From assembly GCA_015852425.1 (NCBI GenBank), contig JAAAIG010000336.1, forward strand, positions 1 to 29,389: a stretch of 29,389 bases of DNA, in the 5' to 3' direction. This DNA comes from Gryganskiella cystojenkinii. Taxonomy: Eukaryota; Mortierellomycota; Mortierellomycetes; Mortierellales; Mortierellaceae. A program made the translations under genes and the position numbers. Under the pieces are notes generated by a model. It searched no databases. It was not told where the DNA came from and worked only from the letters and a program-made list of their open reading frames with translations. Each line of letters begins with the position of its first letter. The first letter of the stretch is position 1. Below, one piece after another: positions 8,652 to 16,458 of this stretch.

Positions 8652-10480
8652 GATATGGATAGAGTATTGCTGTTAGAGTGGTCTTGAGCTGGGTATGAGA
8701 ATGGTGATTATGATCAAGAGGGAGGAAGTTATTAAATGATGAGTGAAGGTATGTGGGTATGAAGGTACGGTATGATTCAAAAAAAACAGAAATTGAAGAA
8801 AGAGAAAAAAGAAAAATGAAAGCTGAGACAAACGTCAAAAGACCCTTTTTATACGCGATAGGTGAGCGGGTCAAATAAGAAACCGATGAAGACCCCAAGG
8901 GGAGGCACCAATGCACGTGTTTTTGTTTGGTCTGACCTGATCCCCTTCCCCTTTTTTCACCATTTTGCCTTGTTGCCTCCAGTTCGCTATCAACAGCAAT
9001 CTGTCTGCTGTGCGTGTTCTGCAAAAAAAGCAATGGTAAGGAAAGAAAGATTTTTTTTATTGTTATTATTGCTCCGAATGAGGATCATGGCTATGACAGA
9101 CAAACAAACAAACATGCCGAGAATTTTAACGTGTCTCAGCAATTGTTTGATAGCCACTCAATGATACAAAACGTTTACGAGTTTTGTGGTGCCTTTTTGT
9201 TGGCCTTGGCAAAACTTGATCCATGTTCCCTATTCACTCCCTTGACCCATCAATTAATCGGAGGATCTCTCTTGGGAAAGATAGCATATTACTTTAAGCA
9301 GAAGAAAAAGAAAGGGACCCTTACATACCGTAAAGATTGTGTTGAACTGAGCCCGTTCTTTTTGCCGTTCCTGTGCTTCATCCGTTGGATATCAAAATGA
9401 CCCTGTCATACGAGTAAGTAGGTGATTGAGAGTGAGAGGGTCTTATGAGAGCACAGCAACAACGTGGGCAATTCTTATCTTGTTAAATAGACTAAAGCTC
9501 AGTCGGGGATCATACAAAAATCCAAGGGAAATGGGGGGAACCCCTGTCGTCATTGTCCGCACAGACACGTTTCTCGCTCACGGTCCACTTTCACATGCCA
9601 ACGATCGGAAAACAAACATTTTTGCTTTCTAGTTTTTTTTTACATCACTCCTGTTGAACGTGGTTCATGTTAGGTGGCAATACGACCTGACGGGTCACCG
9701 TGTTGGGGTAGTACCACAATGCGAGTGCTTGACATTTTTTTTTTTTTTAATTTCTCTCATCCGCCACGTACATCATCGCTTCTTCATATCCTGCTCAACA
9801 TTTCCAATGCCCTAGCCTCGTCGCAGGCATATTTAGGTGTCGCTATTGCTCAACAGATACCTCTCGGGTCCCGCAGTCTCCCAGATTTCTTGGTTTCTGG
9901 CGTGACAACCTTCACTGGTGAAAACGAAAGAGTCGAGCGCATCCTCAGCAGGACAGGGCAGGACAGGATCAAAGTTTTGCCTCTACATCCACGTCGACCT
10001 TATCGCGCCACCGTCAATTACTAACGATCTCTCCCGGGGTATTGTCGACGCCGACCAGTTTATTACAGGTCTTTTCGTCAGTTGTAAGTCAGGTCCTACA
10101 TGATCGAAGCCTGGCTGTATCACAACAGTACGCCAGCATTACAGACGAAAACAGTCGCGTTCTCGTCCATCACTCTCACGACAAGCGATGCTCACAACAG
10201 TCAACCATTGTACCCTTGGCCAAGGTATGAGGAGGCACAGTCTCAAAACGTCTTCTCTCACTCTCCATGGCAAGTAGGTCTGGGTACGCACTTTGAAGAT
10301 CGTCAGTCCCAGCGGCTTGTCTCTGATGGTTCTTGTTCCGGAAAGGCTAATTTGTGACAAGAAGTTGGATGGCGGTCGCCTGGACCACTGTTGCTGCCCC
10401 AGAGTCGAGAGGCGTTCGTTGGATGAGGACTCTTGCCCCAGATGTAGGTTATTTTTACCGGAAAGTGTTTGCAGGACTGA
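8652..10480. other. Long intergenic stretch, no supported gene
   Basis: The first ~200 nt are the F-box gene's upstream region (CT-rich on the minus strand near 8780-8820). Beyond that I see homopolymer T tracts (9049-9058, 9733-9748), an ACAA-type short repeat near 9097-9113, and several ORFs of 60-128 codons on both strands with no domain, no consistent splice context and unusual composition. A minus-strand frame open from about 10477 to 10139 could be a further exon of the membrane-protein gene to its right, joined by the acceptor-like CCCTCTAG, but I could not find a convincing donor. Confidence 0.45.
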
Positions 10481-10952
10481 CTAGAGGGGGGAAACCCAAC
10501 ACCTATCTTTGAGGACACGACAGTAGCAGGAGGCCACGGATGAAACTGGTGCAGTTCTAACAACGGCAATTATCCCTGGGAACAAGACGAAGAAGAGAAC
10601 AGCGACTCGGTTGCCCCAAAGCTCACCCCAAAAGCGTCCATCGCGAACAGGGAAGAGCCATTCGAGCCCACAGTGGAACGACTGAGTGTCAAACGAATGG
10701 CACCCAGTGAGGGTCAGGACAAAGAGCCTGAGAGGGCGCACAAGAGGCGGCATAGCTTACCACTCCAGTCAGATAGACCGAATATGTATATAAGCTAATA
10801 CGCATTATTGCATCGGTATCTACGGTAACGTAGTTCCAGCGTTCATTGTGCCGCCAAGCAGTCACCTCAAGGATGATGATTCCGAAGAGGAAGAAGAAAA
10901 CAAAATTGGTGGTTCGCTCAACGAAGCGTCTCCCTCGATTGACGGCAGTCAT
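10481..10952 (-). CDS. Putative small multi-span membrane protein, two exons (uncertain model)
   Basis: Exon 1 (10952-10762) starts MTAVNRGRRFVERTTN and carries one strong membrane span (about residues 15-33) and a weaker one near the end (YTYSVYLTGV). A donor GTAAGC follows the GTG codon; the acceptor CACTCAG gives a 79-nt intron and stays in frame into exon 2 (10682-10481). Exon 2 encodes SFHCGLEWLF and a hydrophobic span (VAVLFFVLFPGIIAVV) before a stop. The model totals 131 codons including the stop. A decayed second copy of the first ~27 codons lies 127 nt upstream, so this is a duplicated gene. I do not recognise the family. It could be a pseudogene, or could continue into more 3' exons. 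Confidence 0.35.
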
Positions 10953-10985
10953 GTCTAGTTGTTGCTACAGCAACAGCGTTCTAAC

Positions 10986-11079
10986 TTACGCGCTATTAAG
11001 GTGATGACGATTCCAGGCAGGAAGAAAACAAATTAATTGTTCGCTCAACAAAGCGTCTGTCTCGATTGATAGCAGCCAT
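10986..11079 (-). pseudogene. Truncated, frameshifted duplicate of the adjacent membrane-protein gene start
   Basis: Reading from 11079, the sequence repeats the start of the gene at 10952: MAAINRDRRFVERT against MTAVNRGRRFVERT. Nucleotide identity is high over about 85 bp, with mostly synonymous or conservative changes at first. The copy has lost one T in the run after the Asn codon, which breaks the frame, and diverges entirely after about 28 codons. No further part of the gene is present here. The synonymous pattern suggests the copy was under selection before decaying, or that it is a recent segmental duplication; which one is inference. Confidence 0.65.
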
Positions 11080-11127
11080 GTCTGAGTAGCTTCTCTGGCA
11101 ACAAAGATCGCGAACGTTGTCTCTGCT

Positions 11128-11529
11128 ATGCCTGCGACGATATTTACGCTTAATATCGTAAGGTCGTGCGATGCAGACTCCATGTATCCTTCAGCACTTT
11201 TCTGCCGAATTGCTCATGCGGTTAGCAAAGAAGGACGGAAAGCAAGATTGAAGAGAACGATGATGGAAGACATTTATAACAGGATGTCTAGCGGTAGTGG
11301 ATGTGAACTAGTGCTCAAGGGAATACTTGAGATTTTTGGGGACCAGGACACCATCGATATCATCTATATCAAGAAGGACTCAGGTCTTGAGAGCCAGCTG
11401 AACATGATGCAGAGGCGCTGTCGCGGACCCTTTCTGTAGTGAACATGAAGGTGGTCGTCCCAAAGTTGACCGAAGAAATGGACAGGCTTGAGATCAAGAA
11501 ACTTGCGTACCAAATAGTAGAATCTGATC
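11128..11529 (+). pseudogene. Unidentified ORF of 103 codons with a probable frameshifted continuation
   Basis: An open frame at 11128-11439 has balanced, protein-like composition, especially from ATG 11182 (MYPSALFCRIAHAVSKEGRK..., then VLKGILEIFGDQ, then IDIIYIKKDSGLESQL). It ends at adjacent TAG and TGA codons. Immediately afterwards, in a different frame (11439-11529), comes MKVVVPKLTEEMDRLEIKKLAYQIVES, also protein-like, which then runs into the T-rich repeat. The simplest reading is one coding region broken by a small indel or stop, or an undetected intron. I do not recognise a family. It may be a remnant of a multicopy gene or of a mobile element. Confidence 0.4.
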
Positions 11530-11994
11530 ATTTTTTGCTAACATTTGTCCATTTTTTTGGTCCAGCAACCAGCAACATTTGTCCATTTTTTTTGGACAAG
11601 CAGCATTTGGACCATTTTTTTGGTCCAGCAACCAGCCATTTTTTGCTTTTTGGTCGCGGAGCCAAAGAGATGGTTACAGCAATCCTTGTTCCCTTTTTTT
11701 TTTTTTGGTCGTAGCAACCTTAGTGACCATTTGGACGGACACAGCGATCCTTGTTCTTTTCTCTGACTATTTTTTGGTCAGAACCGCTCTTGTTCTTTCT
11801 TCTGACTAATTTTTGGTCAGAACCGTCCTTGTTCTTTTTTTTTGGAGGTAGCGAGCGACCTTTGATTCCTTTTGGTCACAGTGACTTTGGTAACCGTGTT
11901 TTTGGTCACAGCGATCGTTGTTCCTGGTTTTTTTCTGGTCGCAGCGACTTTTGTGACTATTTTTTTTGGTCACAGCGATCCTTGTTCCTGAGGT
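11529..11994 (+). repeat. Degenerate T-rich minisatellite with TGGTC...GACCA-type units
   Basis: About a dozen diverged units share a plan of a T run of 5-12 bases, then GGTC, then ACAGCGATC or CAGCGAC, then CTTGTTC. Good examples are near 11741-11758, 11874-11885, 11902-11922 and 11970-11990. The left part contains a second unit type: ATTTTTTTGGTCCAGCAACC at 11551-11570 recurs at 11614-11633, and TGGACCA...TGGTCCA at 11607-11626 forms a 7-bp stem around the T run. Open frames here are artefacts rich in Phe and Ser. This is consistent with an old tandem array that spread by unequal exchange. Confidence 0.7.
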
Positions 11995-12154
11995 GTAAGA
12001 GAAATGAACAAGTGTTTCACTGTAACTCGGCGCCGAGCAAAAAATGCTGCGTCCTTTTTTTTGAGTTCTGCACAGGGCGAGAGAGACACAACCTTTTCCT
12101 TGTCATTTATATTTTCGTGACAGGGCGAGAGACCTAAAAAAAAAGTTGGTCAGT

Positions 12155-12249
12155 TCAGCGAACATTTCTCACGAAGAACTCTGTGAAAAAAAAAGACGGT
12201 GCAAATGCTCGACGAACAATCAGCGAATTTTCAGCGAACACTCAGCGAA
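12155..12249 (+). repeat. Cluster of four TCAGCGAA octamers
   Basis: TCAGCGAA occurs at 12155, 12220, 12231 and 12242, the last three spaced 11 nt apart. Just to the left, ACAGGGCGAGAGA-type sequence occurs twice (about 12072 and 12119). The cluster lies between the T-rich array and a 14-base G run (12485-12498). Confidence 0.6.
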
Positions 12250-13826
12250 TCGGCAGAAGCACCAAAGAACTACCCAGACCCGTGCGGTGTGGTACTGTAC
12301 TGCAGCCAACGATTCCCGAGAATAAGCAGTGTTAATAACTGGCGAACAATGTTTGAAATGCCTGGTGCAAATTTTCTTCTGAAACATGTCTACCGGATGT
12401 AAGCCGTGTGGTGGTTCAGCCAATTGCAGCAAAGCTTAAACTGAGTTGTGCCCAGACCACCACGCCCAGCACGATCTCGTGTTAGGGGGGGGGGGGGGTG
12501 GCTATAGCAGCAAGATCCTTTGTTGAATACCGAAGGATTTGGGCTATCGGGTGTGGCGCCAAGAGTAAAATGTACACCGGGTCTAGTAGAATGGTTTTGT
12601 TTTCTACCTTTTCTTATTTTTGGTTTTTTTGGGTACAAAGTACCCCTGATGTCATTTTGCTCCTATGCAGCACCACTTCAGACCCTTTGGTCCCCCACAA
12701 AAAACTTAGAAATAAAGCCGACACGCGACCAAAAAGCTCTTTTGTCTCACCTTTTTTCGTGTGCTGCCCTGTATGGGGCTCCCTGTGTAATTCTCGAGAT
12801 AATGCTCGCTTCAAAGATACATTTTTGAAACCGGCGGAGGGTGGGGCACCCATCCTCACGGCCAAACAGCCAAAAGTCGCAGGGATAAGCACGCATTTTA
12901 ATAAGGGAATGGATTGCCTCTTCTCTAGATCATTCCAAACTACATGACGGGAAATATCTTACGAATTTGTTTTTTCTGTGCAACAAACAAAACCCTTGCT
13001 TGACCAACCCCTTGAAAACAGTTGGAACGTATTCAAGTTTGTTTTTTCTGCCCCAACGGCTACCAAAGAAGAATTTTTTGTTTTGTTTTGTTTTTTGGAA
13101 CCTTGGAATGCTCTCAAGACCGGATGACCTGACCAACCTTTTCTCGTTATCCACAGGCATGGGGCAATGGACGCGTTTTGTTTTGCTCCCCGCTTTTGTG
13201 AACTCAATCCCTAACCCTAAATCACAACAACCGTTCCTGCATCGAAAAGGTCCCAACTTTTCTCAGCATTCCTCTCTCATCCCTTTGGACTCCCACGAAG
13301 CTGACTAACAGTCGACCCTCTTTTGCGCTTTTTTTTTCCTTCTTTTTTTCCGTTGTTTATTTTCTCCTGGTCCCCTAGACAAAGGGAGCATACAAACTCC
13401 GGTTTTTGTTTACCATTGCCAGGTCAAAGGTCCAATTCTTCTTGACCCAGTCAAACCGAAATGTGCTGACCCTGCAGGGTTCTGACAGGCTTTTCGCTCC
13501 AAAAAGAGCCTTTGTCTGTCCAAACTTATAGCTCTTCAATGGTACATAGATCACAGTCCAATGGGCTGGTTAGTCTAGACCACCGGGTCGTTTCCTCTTC
13601 TTTTATTAAACCGGGTGGTTACTGACTAAGATTCTATTTTTCCAGAAAAGCATACTCATGTTGTTTCTTTGTTTCTGCGATCGTTTTGTTTACATCGTTT
13701 AGGCTAGATGTCGTTTGAGAGTCCATGGGCGTAATTTTTTTCTCTCGAAGCAATCGAAAAAGATGCGCGAGAGGCTCGAGCTCCAGAGCTACAGCCGTGT
13801 CCACTTTTCTTCCTCCCATTGGGGCT
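12250..13826. other. Intergenic stretch, no supported gene
   Basis: This region holds a G14 run at 12485-12498, T-rich tracts, and overlapping ORFs of 60-150 codons on both strands. None has a domain, signal peptide or plausible exon structure. A two-unit CCCTAA-like stretch at 13209-13221 is too short to be telomeric. The right end approaches the sphingomyelinase promoter. Confidence 0.45.
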
Positions 13827-13870
13827 GGAGCATGAAAGAGACCCAGGCAGGAGCATAAAAGAGACCCGGG
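13827..13870 (+). promoter_or_regulatory. Sphingomyelinase promoter: tandem 21-nt direct repeat containing a TATA-like box
   Basis: GGAGCATGAAAGAGACCC(A)GG at 13827-13847 is repeated at 13850-13870 with two substitutions. One substitution turns CATGAAAG into CATAAAAG, a TATA-like element (13853-13860) about 140 nt before the ATG at 13997. A pyrimidine-rich leader follows (13880-13980). The repeat could be a duplicated activator site or a duplicated core element. Confidence 0.5.
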
Positions 13871-13996
13871 TATGGAAGTAACAATCTCTTTTTTGTTCCT
13901 TCTTCTTTCGACTCAGCTCCTTATCCTTTCTCACACCTCGGTTCTCTCCTTTCAAATCTCTTCCCTTGTTCCTCCTTTCGACGATCGCCTCCAATA

Positions 13997-15259
13997 ATGA
14001 AGTTCACCTCGATCCTTGCTCTCACTACTGCCGTGGCGGCAGCGCTGGCACCCTCCATGACCTCGGCACAGTCTTACAAGAACGCGACCTTGAGTATCGT
14101 CACCAACAACCTCTACTTCATGAGCACCAACCTCTACCCTAACTGGGGTCAAGGTAAGCTTAGACCCCTCTCTTTGTTGTGGTGGTGACCGATCGCAATC
14201 GAGCCTTGTCCTTTTCTTCCTGCTAATCCCGTCAATATACCTTTTTCAACAAATAGTTACGCGAGCTGGACTCATCAGTAACTCTGACTACATCAAGAAC
14301 CACGATGTCCTTGTCTTCCAGGAATGCTTCGACTCGAGTGCCTGTAATGCTATTCGATCCGGTCTCGCCTCCCAGTGTAAGCTTTATCCTTGTTCTCGTT
14401 TCGCCTGCTATTTTTTCCTGACTCGGTCAACTCATTTATTTTGTTTCTTCTCCTTGGTAATTGATAACCCTTTAGACCCTTACCAGACCCCTACGGTTGG
14501 TCAGACCAAATCCGGTTGGGATTCAACCTCTGGAAGTTATTCTTCCACTTCGATAGAGGACGGAGGTGTGACCATTCTGAGTAAATGGCCCATGAAACAG
14601 AAGCACCAGTTTGTTTACAAATATGGCTGTGGGTCTGACTGGTAAGAAAGAAGTACCTTATTTTTTTACTTCTCAGACAACGTTTCGTTTCAACTAACTC
14701 ACTTGCTTTTCTTTTCTCGTCCCTGTATAGGTTCTCCAACAAGGGCTTCGCGTACGTGATCCTCGACTATAACGGAACCAACATCCACGTTTTTGGTACC
14801 CATATGCAGAGTGACGACTCTATGTGCTCCTCGGGTCAGGCGGCTAACTACCGTGGTCTGGCTACGGATCAATGGCGTCAGTTTATTGATAGTCGCAACA
14901 TCCCCGCGAACGAGCTGGTTATCATGGCGGGTGATTTCAACACGTTGAGAGATTCTTCAGAATTCTCGAGTCTCGTCTCAAGACTGGGTGCGGTTCAACC
15001 CACCACTTACCAGGGTTGGCCCTGGACCTGGGACACGGTCGATAACTCAATCGCGCATTACAACTACCCAGACACGGTTGCCGAGCCTCCTCAGTATATC
15101 GACTATGTGTTCACGGACAAGAAGCATTCTGCCGGTGTCCGCTCCTCAGTCCAAACGGCACTCCGGGTCAAGTCTTCACCCTTTGTCCTCAAGGGAACCA
15201 CTTACAACGATTACAGTGATCACTACCCTGTCGTCACTGAGATCCGTGTTGACTTGTGA
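13997..15259 (+). CDS. Secreted sphingomyelinase C (bacterial-type), four exons, 323 aa
   Basis: Extracellular phosphodiesterase of the endonuclease/exonuclease/phosphatase (DNase I-like) fold, expected to cleave sphingomyelin or a related phosphosphingolipid to ceramide and the phospho-headgroup. Exons: 13997-14153, 14257-14376, 14476-14641 and 14731-15259; introns are 103, 99 and 89 nt with GTAAG donors, and the sum is 972 nt. Residues 1-24 are a signal peptide ending TSAQ. The order of motifs matches the Bacillus/Leptospira-type sphingomyelinase C: YPNWGQ (about 47-52), metal-binding Glu75 in FQE, GTHMQ (His172), GDFN (215-218), and DYSDHYPV with catalytic Asp311-His312. The CGSD...SNKGF segment is also conserved. 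All expected catalytic residues are present, so activity is likely. The closest relatives I know are bacterial, although eukaryotic introns show it is long resident. Confidence 0.9.
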
Positions 15260-15293
15260 ATGTGGTAAAAAAAAAAAGGTCAAAGAACAAGAA

Positions 15294-15299
15294 AATAAA
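15294..15299 (+). terminator. AATAAA polyadenylation signal of the sphingomyelinase gene
   Basis: AATAAA begins 35 nt after the stop codon at 15257-15259. Confidence 0.6.
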
Positions 15300-15499
15300 G
15301 TCTTATCTCTCTTTAGACATATGAATAATGGTGTGGAAAACGGACCAAAAAAAAATGCGTGCAGTCGTTTTGGACAATGATTTCTTTTTTGATCAGTCAG
15401 CCGCCACGATGATGCTTTCATCCACTTTCTCACACTTTCCCCTTCCTTTAGTTCCCAACATCTACTACTCACCTTGTCCTCCAACCTCATCGTCCAACC

Positions 15500-16261
15500 A
15501 TGGGTAATTTGTTGAGTTCCGGAGCAAAGCAACCTGCTCAGCAACAACAATACCAACACCGCGAACACAATGAACACTACCAACACCACAACGATTATCA
15601 CGACCATCATGAACCCGTCAAAGTCGTTCACCATCCAACACTCAAGGAACTCAAGACTGAGGTCGAGAATTCCGTCCGCGAGCAAGAAGAGCTCCGTGAG
15701 CAAGAGGAACGAAATCGTCAACGACGCCTGAAACTCGAACAAGAGCAACGCCAACTTCGACTCCAAGTCGCGGAGAACATGCGCCGAATGAAGCTATTCG
15801 AGGAAAAGCGTGTCCTCCAACAAGAAGCGGAGGCAAAACGGAGAATCGAGTACGAATTAGCTTGGCCTTCTTTGAACCAACAACAACAGCAGCAGCATCA
15901 CCCTTTGACCGCTCATCAGCCACCTCTGCCTAGACCACAACATAATCGAGGCGGTTCCTATGTGGACTTTTGGGAGGATTGGGAAGATTCTCCGACTTTC
16001 AACCCTGGCTCTAACTCTGACAATGCCTCTATGTCCACTTACGACAATGATGATGTCGACCTTGGAGAATGGCGTAAGGCAAGAGCCGCGAACAGCAAGA
16101 AGGGTTGTGTCGAGGGCCGCCGGATTCGAGGCCGCAAACCTCGTGGGGACCTGACCGAATTTGACTACCATGCCGGTCACACTAAGGAGGAGATCCTGTC
16201 CATGTGTCGAGAACGTCAAGCCAACTTTGAAGTCCAAGCTATGAGGCGAGCAAACCACTGA
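15500..16261 (+). CDS. Coiled-coil protein with predicted N-myristoylation site, 253 aa
   Basis: Single-exon gene of no family I recognise. It opens MGNLLSS: a Gly2 with Ser6, matching the N-myristoyltransferase consensus, so membrane association is likely if the modification occurs. Residues 11-45 are rich in Gln, His and Asn. About 47-120 form a strongly charged heptad-like coiled coil (Glu/Arg/Gln/Leu, with REQEELREQEERNRQRR). Then come a Gln/His/Pro-rich linker, an acidic Asp/Ser segment (STYDNDDVDL, about 188-198), a basic stretch (RRIRGRKPRG) and a conserved-looking end (EFDYHAGHTKEEILSMCRE). The ATG lies in CAACCATGGG, 240 nt past the sphingomyelinase stop on the same strand. AATAAA follows 70 nt after the stop. 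A scaffold at a membrane is a guess. Confidence 0.8.
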   Translation: MGNLLSSGAKQPAQQQQYQHREHNEHYQHHNDYHDHHEPVKVVHHPTLKELKTEVENSVREQEELREQEERNRQRRLKLEQEQRQLRLQVAENMRRMKLFEEKRVLQQEAEAKRRIEYELAWPSLNQQQQQQHHPLTAHQPPLPRPQHNRGGSYVDFWEDWEDSPTFNPGSNSDNASMSTYDNDDVDLGEWRKARAANSKKGCVEGRRIRGRKPRGDLTEFDYHAGHTKEEILSMCRERQANFEVQAMRRANH

Positions 16262-16330
16262 GAAGGTCTTTCCCCTAGTACCATATTCAGGGTCATTTAG
16301 GAAAAGGTCGACGGAAAAACAGAACACAAC

Positions 16331-16336
16331 AATAAA
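16331..16336 (+). terminator. AATAAA polyadenylation signal of the coiled-coil gene
   Basis: AATAAA 70 nt after the stop at 16261, facing the convergent lipase 3' end. Confidence 0.55.
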
Positions 16337-16433
16337 ATCTGACAACATACTCATTAACGTAAAAGGCTCGCTATCTCTCTATGTTTGATTTCCACTATTC
16401 TCGAAAAATAAAGAGAAAACATAAAAATTGCTG

Positions 16434-16439
16434 TTTATT
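16434..16439 (-). terminator. AATAAA polyadenylation signal of the lipase gene
   Basis: Minus-strand AATAAA 20 nt beyond the lipase stop codon at 16459-16461. It converges with the coiled-coil gene's signal about 100 nt away. Confidence 0.55.
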
Positions 16440-16458
16440 TGCCTCTCGACACAAGGAT

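Noticed and set aside
9014..9400. 128-codon plus-strand ORF in the long intergenic region
   Set aside because: No domain, Lys/Phe-rich from A and T runs, no leader or poly(A) context; not distinguishable from chance.
13209..13221. CCCTAACCCTAAA, telomere-like
   Set aside because: Only two units, inside ordinary sequence; likewise TTAGGATTAGGG at 1331-1342. Too short to be an interstitial telomere.
12498..13308. Overlapping ORFs of 60-150 codons on both strands
   Set aside because: Frames overlap, composition is atypical, no domains or splice structure; likely chance ORFs in degenerate DNA.
13563..13620. ACCACCGGGT...ACCGGGTGGT as a hairpin terminator or recombination site
   Set aside because: Arms pair only imperfectly (about six clean base pairs) and lie far from any gene end.
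15176..15766. 196-codon minus-strand ORF with hydrophobic runs
   Set aside because: It lies antisense to the sphingomyelinase 3' end and the coiled-coil gene; its Val/Ile-rich runs mirror the Asn/His/Gln codons of the real gene.
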